A DNA stretch of 35,270 nt. It comes from an uncultured Bacteroidota bacterium. Its GTDB lineage: Bacteria; Bacteroidota; Bacteroidia; Flavobacteriales; Flavobacteriaceae. The stretch covers positions 1 through 35,270 of the forward strand of contig CAISYO010000043.1 in the NCBI GenBank assembly GCA_903889745.1. Direction: 5' to 3'. The notes under the pieces are model-generated. The model saw only the letters and a program-made list of their open reading frames with translations, ran no database searches and was not told where the DNA came from. This document shows positions 8,851-18,625 of this stretch, in pieces (positions within the stretch are counted from its first letter, which is position 1; each line of letters opens with the position of its first letter). A program made the translations under genes and the position numbers.

Positions 8851-8881
8851 TTTGCAACTTGACAACTTATTATTACATTTA
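8851..8881 (+). promoter_or_regulatory. Bacteroidota-type promoter for the OmpH/Skp-like gene
   Basis: TTTG (8851-8854), 19-bp spacer, TACATTTA (8874-8881; 7/8 to TAnnTTTG). Confidence 0.45.
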
Positions 8882-8908
8882 CAAAAATTTAAAATTATTT
8901 ACACCAAG

Positions 8909-9475
8909 ATGAAAAAAGCCATTTTAATTTTAGGCGTTGCATTAAGCCTTTTTGCTTGTAACAAAAATGAAGGAAAATCAGAAAGTTTTAAAACAGCTTA
9001 TATTGATACCGCAGAGATTTTAGAAAAATATGATAAATTCAAAGCTGAAGATGATAAATTTAAAGTAAAGTCTGAAGAAATGGGTAGACCATTAGAGGCA
9101 AAAGTTAGAGCTTTTCAGGCTGAGGCACAAAGTTTCCGTCAAAATGCACAAGTGAGAGGCCCACAATGGGCACAACAAAAAGGTGCTGAACTTTCTCAAA
9201 GAGAACAACAATTAACAGCAGAGCAAGACGCCCTATTACAACAATTACAACAAGAAGGCAGTGTTTTGAGAGACTCTATTATTAAAGAAGTAAAAGTTTT
9301 TATCAAAGAATATGGTAAAAAGAAGGGGTATGACTATGTTTATGGAACAGGTGATGCCGCTACAATTTTATATGCTAAAGACAGTTATAATATTACGAAA
9401 GACGTTTTAAAAGAGCTGAATGACAATTATAAAGCATCTGATAATAAATCGGAAAAAACAGAAGATAAAAAATAA
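8909..9475 (+). CDS. OmpH/Skp family lipoprotein
   Basis: MKKAILILGVALSLFACNKNEG lipoprotein signal; YIDTAEILEKYDKFK start and glutamine-rich helical body; track start at 8852 rejected. Confidence 0.85.
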   Translation: MKKAILILGVALSLFACNKNEGKSESFKTAYIDTAEILEKYDKFKAEDDKFKVKSEEMGRPLEAKVRAFQAEAQSFRQNAQVRGPQWAQQKGAELSQREQQLTAEQDALLQQLQQEGSVLRDSIIKEVKVFIKEYGKKKGYDYVYGTGDAATILYAKDSYNITKDVLKELNDNYKASDNKSEKTEDKK

Positions 9476-9480
9476 CATCA

Positions 9481-9506
9481 AGTCCTGAGCAATCAGGACT
9501 TTTTTA
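9481..9506 (+). terminator. Rho-independent terminator of the OmpH/Skp-like gene
   Basis: AGTCCTGA-GCAA-TCAGGACT followed by TTTTTATTTC. Confidence 0.93.
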
Positions 9507-9522
9507 TTTCTAATGGTTTCTC

Positions 9523-9530
9523 TATATTTG
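9523..9530 (+). promoter_or_regulatory. -7 element TATATTTG for the Pif1-like helicase gene
   Basis: TAnnTTTG match 19 nt upstream of the ATG at 9550. Confidence 0.5.
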
Positions 9531-9549
9531 TTTTTTAAATTTACGCCAC

Positions 9550-11826
9550 ATGGAACCATTATCAGCCGCCGCACATTACACCCTGCGATTTATTAATCAA
9601 ACGAATAAATCGATCTTTCTCACCGGTAAAGCAGGAACCGGAAAAACCACACTTCTTAAAGAAATTATTGCTACAACACACAAAAATACAGTGGTTGTTG
9701 CGCCTACTGGCATAGCCGCCTTAAACGCAAATGGCGTTACAATTCATTCGATGTTTCAGCTGCCTTTTGCTGCTTTTATCCCCGATAATAAGCAACTTCC
9801 GCATTTTTCAGATACTGTAAAATTTGAGAATCGCGATTCGTTAGGCCGTCATTTTAAGATGAACAATGTAAAACGTTCCGTAATTCGAAATATGGAATTG
9901 TTGATTATTGATGAAGTTTCAATGCTTCGCGCCGATGTATTAGATGCCATTGACTTTATGATGCGAAAAGTACGAAGAAACGAACGGCCTTTTGGCGGAA
10001 CACAAGTGCTTTTTATAGGCGATTTACTACAATTGCCACCCGTCGTAAAAAATGAAGAGTGGGAAATGCTAAAGAAGTATTACCGAGGAATGTTCTTTTT
10101 CCATTCGCATATTATGCAACAATATCCGCCATTGTATATTGAATTGGATAAGATTTTCCGTCAAACGGATTCAGAATTTATTGCTGTTTTAAACAATTTA
10201 AGACTTAATAAAATTACTTCCGATGATGTGCAACTTCTTAATCAGTTTGTGCAGCCAAAATTTGATCTTAAAAGTAATAAAGGATACATTATACTTACTA
10301 CGCATAACGCTAAAGCAGATACTATAAACGCTCAGTCATTACAAGATTTAGAAGGGAAACAATTCACCTATTTACCTGAAATTACGGATGATTTTCCCGA
10401 AAAAATATTTCCATTAGACGAGCAATTACAATTAAAAGTTGGCGCTCAAGTCATGTTTGTTAAAAATGATTTGAATTTTGAAAAGCAGTTTTACAATGGT
10501 AAAATGGGCGTAATCAAATCGTTAACAGAAAAGGAAATTTTTGTTCATTTTCCTGAAGAAAACAAGACCATCGAAGTAGAACGATACGAATGGCAAAACA
10601 TTCGATATAAAGTCAATGAAAACACTAAAGAAATCGAAGAAGAAATCATCGGAACTTTTGTCCATTATCCTATTAAATTAGCATGGGCGATTACGGTGCA
10701 CAAAAGCCAAGGCCTAACATTTGACAAAGCAGCACTCGATGTGTCGCAAGTTTTCGCGCCCGGTCAAGCCTATGTTGCTCTTTCGCGTTTACGTTCGTTA
10801 AAAGGACTAATTTTGCTTTCTCCGTTGCAAATGAACGGAATTTCTAGCGATGCAGAAGTGCTCAATTATGCAGAAAACAAAGCTTCTGAAGAAATCTTAC
10901 AACATTCATTGGCCAAAGAAACACAAGTTTTTTGGTTAAATACGCTTATTAATGCATTCGATTTCAAAGAGTTAGTACAAGAATGGCGCAATCATTTGTT
11001 TAGTTATAATACCGAAGCGCCAAAATCTCCAAAAACAAAGCATAACGATTGGGCAAAAAATCAGAATGATAAAATTGCTGAAATTTTAGAACCATCTGGA
11101 AAATTTATGTCACAATTACATACTATTTTTTCTGATGAAAATCTCGATATAAACTTTGTAAAAGAGCGATGCGATGCAGCTTATCAGTATTTTTTTAAAA
11201 CATTAGATTGCGTTGCCGAAGAATTACTGTTAAAGATTGAAGAAGTAAAACGCATCAAAAAAGTAAAGGCTTTTTATGATGAATTATTGGTGTTAGAAGA
11301 ACTTCAAATCAAATCGATTTTACAACTTAAAAAGACAAAATTACTCACAAATATCATCGTCGAAGGAAAGGAAATTTCAAAGAAAAATTTAATTTCGGAA
11401 GACATGAATACGTATAAATTAAATAAGTTAGTAGTTGTGGCTGAACGTTTTAGAATTTCTCATGCCGCTTTAGTGGAAGATGACGAAGAGGTTTCCTATT
11501 ACACCGATTCGAAGAAGAAAAAAATAAAAGAGCCGAAAAAATCTACCTACGAAGACACCTTGGAATTGTGGAAACAAAACTTATCTATTTATGAAATTGC
11601 AAAACAACGAAAGCTAACACCACAAACGATTTACAACCATTTCGCAAAGTTAATTCAAATGGAAATCGTGCAACTTTCAGACATTTTACCTGAAGATAAA
11701 ATTTCAGATTTAAGAGCGGCTTTTAAAGCTTTTAAAGGTGAAAGTTTAGGTGATTTAAAGGAAATTCACGGGGATAAATTTTCTTGGGACGAGTTAAAAT
11801 TGTATAAAGCGAGTTTAAACAATTAA
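9550..11826 (+). CDS. Pif1/Dda-like SF1B helicase with C-terminal helix-turn-helix region
   Basis: Walker A GKAGTGKTTLL, IIDEVSMLRADVLDAID, AWAITVHKSQGLTFDKAALDV, VALSRLRSLKGL; C-terminus LELWKQNLSIYEIAKQRKLTPQTIYNHFAKLIQ resembles the HTH_40-type domain. Confidence 0.9.
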   Translation: MEPLSAAAHYTLRFINQTNKSIFLTGKAGTGKTTLLKEIIATTHKNTVVVAPTGIAALNANGVTIHSMFQLPFAAFIPDNKQLPHFSDTVKFENRDSLGRHFKMNNVKRSVIRNMELLIIDEVSMLRADVLDAIDFMMRKVRRNERPFGGTQVLFIGDLLQLPPVVKNEEWEMLKKYYRGMFFFHSHIMQQYPPLYIELDKIFRQTDSEFIAVLNNLRLNKITSDDVQLLNQFVQPKFDLKSNKGYIILTTHNAKADTINAQSLQDLEGKQFTYLPEITDDFPEKIFPLDEQLQLKVGAQVMFVKNDLNFEKQFYNGKMGVIKSLTEKEIFVHFPEENKTIEVERYEWQNIRYKVNENTKEIEEEIIGTFVHYPIKLAWAITVHKSQGLTFDKAALDVSQVFAPGQAYVALSRLRSLKGLILLSPLQMNGISSDAEVLNYAENKASEEILQHSLAKETQVFWLNTLINAFDFKELVQEWRNHLFSYNTEAPKSPKTKHNDWAKNQNDKIAEILEPSGKFMSQLHTIFSDENLDINFVKERCDAAYQYFFKTLDCVAEELLLKIEEVKRIKKVKAFYDELLVLEELQIKSILQLKKTKLLTNIIVEGKEISKKNLISEDMNTYKLNKLVVVAERFRISHAALVEDDEEVSYYTDSKKKKIKEPKKSTYEDTLELWKQNLSIYEIAKQRKLTPQTIYNHFAKLIQMEIVQLSDILPEDKISDLRAAFKAFKGESLGDLKEIHGDKFSWDELKLYKASLNN

Positions 11827-12212
11827 CTCAATAAAAATACCGCTAAAACAGCCGGAATAAAGTATATCACAATAGTTCTTGCACCATCATAATCTTTGGC
11901 TAAACGTTGTCCAAAAAGTAACAATAGTAACGTAACACACGAAACGATTGCGCCATAATATCCCAACCCTTTTGTAACGGGTTGTTGCACAAAAAGCTGA
12001 ATGATTCCAGAAACGCATAAAACACCAGCAACAATTTCTAAAAGAAGGACAATCATTAACGCTTGTGGAACTTGTTTGGCTAAAATGGTAGTTGCAAAAT
12101 GACTTTTTAGCCATTCAACGTTTCCTTTCCAGTCTTTAATTTTATCATAACCAGACTGTAAAAAAGTAATTGCTAATAAGGCCAAGACTAAAATAGGCGC
12201 AGCATCTGTCAT
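11823..12212 (-). CDS. DoxX family membrane protein
   Basis: Four TM-like segments; LAITFLQSGYDKIKDWKGNVEWLKSHF is DoxX-like. Confidence 0.8.
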   Translation of the reverse strand: MTDAAPILVLALLAITFLQSGYDKIKDWKGNVEWLKSHFATTILAKQVPQALMIVLLLEIVAGVLCVSGIIQLFVQQPVTKGLGYYGAIVSCVTLLLLLFGQRLAKDYDGARTIVIYFIPAVLAVFLLS

Positions 12213-12214
12213 AA

Positions 12215-13366
12215 TTAAGTGTTTTTATGAATTAATCGAGTTAATTTTATAGATAAATCAGTTAAAATAATTTTACTATTTCCATTTCTTTCAATGTGGT
12301 AAATAGCATCTTCTAATTCTTTGTAAATATCGTTAATATTTGCACCATTTACAAACGGAGCAAATTTTTCCAATTCAAATTTTGGCACGTTTGTTTCCAA
12401 GAAAACCAAATCGTTTGCCTGATAATTAAGCAACAAAGCTTGTCTAAAGAAGTGTATGCAATAGTATAAAAATTGTTTTTGCGTTTCTCTTCCGGTAGTA
12501 GCAATATTTTCACTCCAAGCAATTAAATCGTTAATGGCAGCGGCATTTCCTTTTGCTCTAAAAGCGCTTCTCACCCACTCTACAAACCATTCGTCAAACG
12601 GAAATTCATCGTCTTCTTTTCTAAGAATATGCAATGCTTTATTGTAATTTCCTTCGCTTTGATGTGCAATTTTTTTAGCCACTTGTGGATCGCAATTTTC
12701 ACGAGAAACTAATGCTTCAGCAATAACACTTTCGCTTAAGCCAATAAAATCAATTACTTGACAACGCGATAAAATCGTTTGCAACATATCGCTAGTGTTT
12801 TCAGAAATTAATATAAAAACCGTTTTAGCAGGCGGTTCTTCGAGTAATTTTAGCAATTTATTTGCCGATGGACCATTCATTTTATCGGCCATCCAAATTA
12901 TCATCACTTTGTACCCACCTTCGTAGGCCTTTAAAGCTAATTTTTTATTGATTTCTGTAGCTTCATCAACACTAATTAATCCTTGTTTATTTTGAATGCC
13001 TAAATTTCGTAACCAATCAAATAAACTTCCATAGGGTGACTCGGTTAAAAATTGGCGCCATTCAACCATAAAATGATCGCTTACGGGGTGACTTTTTACA
13101 TCATCAGTAGTAGCAACCGGAAACACAAAGTGTAAATCGGGATGTGAAAAATGTTCAAATTTTAGATTACAAACGGTGTTATCGCCACTATTTTCGCCAC
13201 CAACATTGCCACACAAAATATATTGCGCATAGGCAATAGCCATTGGTAACGTGCCAGAACCCTCGGGACCCACAAACAATTGAGCATGCGGAATTCTTCC
13301 TGCCTCAGCACTTTTTGTGAGATGGTTTTTAATGTGGTCTTGACCTAAAATTTCCTTAAAAAGCAT
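12215..13366 (-). CDS. holB: DNA polymerase III subunit delta'
   Basis: MLFKEILGQDHIKNHLTKSAEAGRIPHAQLFVGPEGSG; NKLLKLLEEPPAKTVFILISENTSDMLQTILSRCQ; P-loop lacks the Walker A lysine (GPEGSGTL), as expected for delta'. Confidence 0.93.
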   Translation of the reverse strand: MLFKEILGQDHIKNHLTKSAEAGRIPHAQLFVGPEGSGTLPMAIAYAQYILCGNVGGENSGDNTVCNLKFEHFSHPDLHFVFPVATTDDVKSHPVSDHFMVEWRQFLTESPYGSLFDWLRNLGIQNKQGLISVDEATEINKKLALKAYEGGYKVMIIWMADKMNGPSANKLLKLLEEPPAKTVFILISENTSDMLQTILSRCQVIDFIGLSESVIAEALVSRENCDPQVAKKIAHQSEGNYNKALHILRKEDDEFPFDEWFVEWVRSAFRAKGNAAAINDLIAWSENIATTGRETQKQFLYYCIHFFRQALLLNYQANDLVFLETNVPKFELEKFAPFVNGANINDIYKELEDAIYHIERNGNSKIILTDLSIKLTRLIHKNT

Positions 13367-13370
13367 ACAA

Positions 13371-13378
13371 CAAACCTA
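13371..13378 (-). promoter_or_regulatory. -7 element TAGGTTTG for holB
   Basis: TAnnTTTG match 4 nt upstream of the holB ATG; TTTA lies 19 nt further upstream. Confidence 0.5.
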
Positions 13379-13487
13379 ATCAAAATTTCCTGAATTGTAA
13401 ACGAATCCATATAAAAAATCAAAATAGGAAAGTTTTAAAAAATTACTAAATATCATTATTCGTACAAAGATTTAGAATACAATAAAT

Positions 13488-13495
13488 TATATTTG
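13488..13495 (+). promoter_or_regulatory. -7 element TATATTTG for pgk
   Basis: TAnnTTTG match 28 nt upstream of the ATG. Confidence 0.55.
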
Positions 13496-13523
13496 CATTC
13501 TTCGAAACAATAAAACCAATAAA

Positions 13524-14711
13524 ATGAAAACACTTAACGACTTCAATTTCAATAACAAAAAAGCTATTATTAGAGTAGATTTTAATGTTCCTTTAGACGA
13601 AAATTTTAAAGTAACCGATGCCACTCGAATTGAAGCTGCAAAACCTACCATTGATAAAATATTGAAAGACGGGGGAAGTGTTATTTTAATGAGTCACTTG
13701 GGAAGACCAAAAGGTGTTGAATCTAACTATTCGTTGCAACACATTGTTGCTAAAACCGAAGAAATTATGGGCCAAAAAGTTCATTTTGCTTCAGATTGTA
13801 TTGGTGAAACGGCAGAAACTGCTGCTAAAAACTTGCAGCCTGGCGAAATTTTATTGTTAGAAAACTTGCGTTTTTATCCTGAAGAAGAAAAGGGTGATGT
13901 AGCATTTTCAAAAAAATTAGCTGCGTTAGGCGATATTTATGTCAATGATGCTTTTGGAACAGCGCATAGAGCTCATGCTTCCACAACAATTATTGCTCAA
14001 TTTTTTCAAGGTGCAAAATGTTTTGGTTATTTATTAGCTAAAGAAATTGAAAGCATTGAAAAAGTATTAAAAAATTCAGAAAAACCAGTAGTTGCTATTT
14101 TAGGAGGTAGTAAAGTTTCTTCAAAAATAACGGTAATTGAAAATATTTTAGACAAAGTAAACCACATGATTATTGGTGGCGGAATGACCTTTACGTTTGT
14201 AAAAGCTTTAGGCGGAAAGATTGGTGATTCTATTTGTGAAGATGATAAATTAGATTTGGCCATCGAAATTTTAAAACAAGCCAAAGCAAAAGGCGTTCAA
14301 ATTCATATTCCAGTTGATGTTGTGGCAGCCGATGCCTTTTCTAATAACGCAAACACGCAAATAGTAGATGTAAATCACATTCCTGATGGTTGGCAAGGAT
14401 TAGATGCCGGGCCAAAATCATTAGCTATTTTTAGACGTATTATTTTAGATTCAAAAACGATACTTTGGAACGGACCATTAGGTGTTTTTGAAATGGATAA
14501 TTTTTCAAAAGGAACAATTGCTTTAGGCGAATATATTGCAGAATCTACTGCAAATGGCGCTTTTTCGTTAGTTGGTGGAGGTGACAGTGTTTCCGCAGTG
14601 AAGCAATTTGGGTTGGAGCCAAAAATGAGTTATGTGTCAACAGGCGGAGGCGCAATGTTAGAAATGTTAGAAGGTAGAACGTTGCCAGGAATTGCCGCAA
14701 TTTTAGAATAA
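13524..14711 (+). CDS. pgk: Phosphoglycerate kinase
   Basis: [72 protein letters not shown]. Confidence 0.98.
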   Translation: MKTLNDFNFNNKKAIIRVDFNVPLDENFKVTDATRIEAAKPTIDKILKDGGSVILMSHLGRPKGVESNYSLQHIVAKTEEIMGQKVHFASDCIGETAETAAKNLQPGEILLLENLRFYPEEEKGDVAFSKKLAALGDIYVNDAFGTAHRAHASTTIIAQFFQGAKCFGYLLAKEIESIEKVLKNSEKPVVAILGGSKVSSKITVIENILDKVNHMIIGGGMTFTFVKALGGKIGDSICEDDKLDLAIEILKQAKAKGVQIHIPVDVVAADAFSNNANTQIVDVNHIPDGWQGLDAGPKSLAIFRRIILDSKTILWNGPLGVFEMDNFSKGTIALGEYIAESTANGAFSLVGGGDSVSAVKQFGLEPKMSYVSTGGGAMLEMLEGRTLPGIAAILE

Positions 14712-14770
14712 TAACAATAAAATCCTGATAATTAAGTTATTAGTTTTATCGCCCCAAAAACAAAACAATA

Positions 14771-16309
14771 ATGAAAAAATCAATCCTACAGGTTATGTTG
14801 TTGCTCTCGCTTTACAGCTTTGGGCAAGAACATGCAGAAAGAGAAATAAATATACAATTACCTAAAGTTTCTTACCTAGATTCGTTAAAGGCTACTTTCA
14901 TTAATCATAGTACGAGTAATTGTATCGATGAACGATGGGTGGCAGAATTAGCTAATGTTGAGTTGTCTGAAAATATGTTTTCGGATATTACAGAGATTAA
15001 TTATGATACCGAAGTTAGCTATAGTTTGTCTTCTGAAGTGGTCAAGAAACGATTAGCAAAATTAGATGCCAGATCGCCTTTTAATATCGAATATAATCCG
15101 GCATTAGAGAACACCATAAAAGCCTTTTTAAAGAACAGAACCAAAGCCTTCGAACGCTTAATGGCAATTTCTGAATTCTATTTTCCAATGTTTGAAGAAC
15201 ACTTGGCAAAATACAACATCCCAATGGAATTGAAGTATTTAGCTATTGTTGAATCGGCATTAAACCCTAGAGCAAAATCGAGAGTAGGCGCATCTGGTTT
15301 GTGGCAATTTATGTATCCTACCGGAAAACAGTATAATTTAGAAGTGAATTCCTATGTTGACGAACGCTATGATCCGTTAAAAGCAACCGAAGCGGCTTGT
15401 CAATATTTATCGAGTTTGTATGAAATTTTTGGCGATTGGAGTTTAGTCTTAGCGTCGTATAATGCTGGCCCGGGAAATGTTTCAAAAGCCATCCGAAGAT
15501 CGGGCGGAAGCCAAAATTATTGGAATATTCGAAAAAACTTACCACGTGAAACCGCAAATTATGTTCCGGCATTTTTAGCCACGATGTACATTTATGAGTT
15601 TAGAAAAGAACACGGATTGCAACCTAAAAAAGCAACGTTAACGTATTTTGAAACCGATACCATCCAAATCAAAAGACAGATGTCGTTTAAGCAAATATCA
15701 GAATTATTAGATATTCCGGTACAACAATTAGAATTTTTAAATCCAATTTATAAGCTAAATGTCATTCCGTATGAACTAGAAAAACCACATTTTTTACGTT
15801 TACCGAAAAACAAAATGGGGCTATTCGTATCAAATGAAGATAAAGTATATGCTTATTTAGATTATTTAGAATCGCAGAAAGAGAAAACAAAAATTGAAAT
15901 CAATCCTGCCGTTTCAAAAGACTCTTTGGCTTCAAATCAGCATGAAAAAGAGATTGGCTTAGAGATGACAGAAGGCAAAATACGTTTTTACACGGTTAAA
16001 TCGGGTGATAACTTAATGAAAATCGCTCAAAAACAAGGGGTTCAACTTTCCGATTTAAAAAAATGGAATAACTTAAAATCGAATGCTATTTTTTCGGGTC
16101 AAAAATTAAAAATACAATCCAATTTAAAAGAAACCTCACAGCCAGAAACTCCAACCAAGAAATCGGAATTTTATACCGTTCAAAAAGGGGATACCTTATA
16201 TATCATTTCAAAAAATCATCCCGGAGTCTCGGTAGAAGATTTAAAAAAATGGAACACAATTTGTGACGATGCCATTCAACCCGGAATGAAGTTAAAAATT
16301 AACGAGTAA
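14771..16309 (+). CDS. Lytic transglycosylase (MltD-like) with two C-terminal LysM domains
   Basis: SLT motif AIVESALNPRAKSRVGASGLWQFMYPTGKQYNL; LysM repeats FYTVKSGDNLMKIAQKQGV... and FYTVQKGDTLYIISKNHPGV... Confidence 0.93.
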   Translation: MKKSILQVMLLLSLYSFGQEHAEREINIQLPKVSYLDSLKATFINHSTSNCIDERWVAELANVELSENMFSDITEINYDTEVSYSLSSEVVKKRLAKLDARSPFNIEYNPALENTIKAFLKNRTKAFERLMAISEFYFPMFEEHLAKYNIPMELKYLAIVESALNPRAKSRVGASGLWQFMYPTGKQYNLEVNSYVDERYDPLKATEAACQYLSSLYEIFGDWSLVLASYNAGPGNVSKAIRRSGGSQNYWNIRKNLPRETANYVPAFLATMYIYEFRKEHGLQPKKATLTYFETDTIQIKRQMSFKQISELLDIPVQQLEFLNPIYKLNVIPYELEKPHFLRLPKNKMGLFVSNEDKVYAYLDYLESQKEKTKIEINPAVSKDSLASNQHEKEIGLEMTEGKIRFYTVKSGDNLMKIAQKQGVQLSDLKKWNNLKSNAIFSGQKLKIQSNLKETSQPETPTKKSEFYTVQKGDTLYIISKNHPGVSVEDLKKWNTICDDAIQPGMKLKINE

Positions 16310-16319
16310 AACCAAATTA

Positions 16320-17300
16320 ATGATACGAAGCGGAACAATTGGCATACTTTTATTCCTTTTCTTTTCTTGTACTAACAAGAATGAATCGAGTGAAATAGCG
16401 TTCGGAAGTTCGTTCGGCGAAATTAATACGGTTTCAATTGTTGTCGATGATTATTTATGGAATGGCGAAATAGGAGACACCCTTAGAAAAAAATGGGCGG
16501 CACCGGTTGACGGACTTCCGCAAGAAGAACCGCTTTTTACCCTGAATCAATATCCTACAAAAGTATTTGAAGGAATGGTTAAAAAAAATAGGAATATTAT
16601 TGTGGTTAAAAAAGGAACGAAGGAATCATTTATTCATAAAAAAAATCATTTTGCAAACCCACAACAGTTGTTTTATATTACTGCAACTTCAAACGAAGCC
16701 TTGGTAAAATTACTGGAGCAAAAATCGGCAGAAATTATAAAATCAATAAAAGAGTCTGAAATTATTGAAAATCAAAATCGCATTTTAAAAACACCAGTTT
16801 CTGACCAATTAATTCAAGAGAAATTTCAGGTTAAATTGGCGCTTCGATCGAATTATAAGTATGAATTAGTAGGTAAAAAATTTTTATGGATTCGGCGAGA
16901 ATTAGCAACAGGATACAACAGTTTATTGCTCTATGAAGTTCCTATTTCCCAAATAGAAAAAAACAACACTATTGTCAACAATATTTTGCATGTTAGGGAT
17001 TCTATCGGAAAAAAATTTATTCATGGATCGGTAGGAAAAACCTGGATGATTTCCGAAAAAGCGTACTCTCCGTATTTTTTACAAACCAAAATAGATCAAA
17101 AACAAGCTTTTGAAACCAAAGGCACTTGGCAACTTAAAAATGATTTTATGTCGGGTCCATTTATTAATTATGCCATTAAAGACACTAAGAACAATCGGTA
17201 TTTAATTTTGGATGGTTTTACCTATAATCCATCAAAATCAAAGCGCGATTTAGTTTTTGAACTGGAAGCCATGATGAAGTCGGTGGTTTTTTTACCTTAA
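16320..17300 (+). CDS. DUF4837 family lipoprotein
   Basis: Signal with lipobox ILLFLFFSCTNKNESS; SIVVDDYLWNGEIGDTLRKKW. Confidence 0.75.
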   Translation: MIRSGTIGILLFLFFSCTNKNESSEIAFGSSFGEINTVSIVVDDYLWNGEIGDTLRKKWAAPVDGLPQEEPLFTLNQYPTKVFEGMVKKNRNIIVVKKGTKESFIHKKNHFANPQQLFYITATSNEALVKLLEQKSAEIIKSIKESEIIENQNRILKTPVSDQLIQEKFQVKLALRSNYKYELVGKKFLWIRRELATGYNSLLLYEVPISQIEKNNTIVNNILHVRDSIGKKFIHGSVGKTWMISEKAYSPYFLQTKIDQKQAFETKGTWQLKNDFMSGPFINYAIKDTKNNRYLILDGFTYNPSKSKRDLVFELEAMMKSVVFLP

Positions 17301-17310
17301 TTACCCAACT

Positions 17311-17757
17311 ATGGAAATTACATTTAAAATAAAGCGATTTAACGAACTTTCTTCAGCCGAACTCTATGAAGTATTACAATTTCGGTCAGAAGTGTTTGTA
17401 GTGGAGCAAAATTGCGTCTATCAAGACATTGATGGCAAAGACGAAAAGGCGCTGCATGTGTTAGGGTATTATCAAAATGAATTAACGGCTTATTCAAGAT
17501 TGTTTGATGCTGGAAAATATTTTGAAGAAGCATCGATAGGAAGAGTTATTGTGCGTCAAAAATTTCGAAAATTCAATTTCGGACATGAATTGATGCGGGT
17601 TTCCATTGCTGCAATAGAAGAAAATTTTAATCAAACTGCCATTACTATTTCGGCCCAAGAATATTTAAAAAAATTTTATGAAAGCCATGGTTTTATCCAA
17701 ACCAGCGAATCCTATTTAGAAGACGATATTCCGCATATTGAGATGAAGAAAAAGTAA
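17311..17757 (+). CDS. GNAT family N-acetyltransferase (ElaA-like)
   Basis: LYEVLQFRSEVFVVEQNCVYQDIDGKDEKALHVLGY ... IGRVIVRQKFRKFNFGHELM. Confidence 0.88.
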   Translation: MEITFKIKRFNELSSAELYEVLQFRSEVFVVEQNCVYQDIDGKDEKALHVLGYYQNELTAYSRLFDAGKYFEEASIGRVIVRQKFRKFNFGHELMRVSIAAIEENFNQTAITISAQEYLKKFYESHGFIQTSESYLEDDIPHIEMKKK

Positions 17758-17758
17758 C

Positions 17759-18601
17759 TTATTTTTTTCCCGCCGGAACCTCATTTTTTAAAATCAACAA
17801 TTCTACCCTCCTATCAAGTGCGCTGCCTTGTTTCAAAGATTGGGTGTTGCCATATCCTCTATAAGTCATACGCGAGTTACTAATGCCTTTTTTAAATAAA
17901 TAATTAAAAACTCTTTTAGCTCTATTAACAGATAATTCCCTTTTTTTAGTCTCTCTATCTATGGCTTCTCTGTGATAAGTGGGCGTGCAACATACGTGTC
18001 CTTGTACTTCAAATTGTATGTTTTTGAATTTGAGTAATAATAGTGCAACTTTATCAAGCTCTTTTTTAGCTTGAACGGTCAATTGACTACTTCCGCGTTC
18101 AAAAAGTACTTTTTCTAAATATATGCGATCACCCGGAACTACATCTTTTTTTATAGTGCTATAAACCCCCGGAATTTTTAAATTTTCAATGGTAATAGAT
18201 TTGTAGTTTACAACCACATCAACTCTTCGGTTTTTAGATCGGGCTTCTGGGATATCGGTTTGTAAATCTTCATCGAGCATTATGCGACCTTTTCCTTCAA
18301 GTGTAATGATAATTTTGCTTTTGATACCGCGTTCAATTAACTTGTTTTTTACGGTTGTGGCTCTATTGGTTGACAATACAAAGTTGTATTCGTCTTTTCC
18401 TCTATCGTCGCAATACCCATAAATTTGTATGGATTCGATTCGTGAAGTATCAATTTTTTGGACAAATGCTATGACACCTTCGGCTTGTTCTTCTTTTAAA
18501 TTGAATTTATCAAACTCAAAAAAGATAGAATAGATTTCTTCTTCTTGAGCAAAACTAAGCCCAAAAGTGAAAAATGCCACTACAAATACTAACCATTTCA
18601 T
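17759..18601 (-). CDS. OmpA family protein with two tandem OmpA-like domains
   Basis: Signal peptide MKWLVFVVAFFTFGLSFAQ; YSIFFEFDKFNLKEEQ...YCDDRGKDEYNFVLSTNRA and VLFERGSSQLTVQAKKELDKVA...RELSVNRAKRVFNYL. Confidence 0.85.
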   Translation of the reverse strand: MKWLVFVVAFFTFGLSFAQEEEIYSIFFEFDKFNLKEEQAEGVIAFVQKIDTSRIESIQIYGYCDDRGKDEYNFVLSTNRATTVKNKLIERGIKSKIIITLEGKGRIMLDEDLQTDIPEARSKNRRVDVVVNYKSITIENLKIPGVYSTIKKDVVPGDRIYLEKVLFERGSSQLTVQAKKELDKVALLLLKFKNIQFEVQGHVCCTPTYHREAIDRETKKRELSVNRAKRVFNYLFKKGISNSRMTYRGYGNTQSLKQGSALDRRVELLILKNEVPAGKK

Positions 18602-18625
18602 AGATTGATAATTAGTTTTAATTAG

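Noticed and set aside
15538-15553. CTTACCACGTGAAACC as another parS-like site
   Set aside because: Only 12/16 match; the CACGTG core alone is common.
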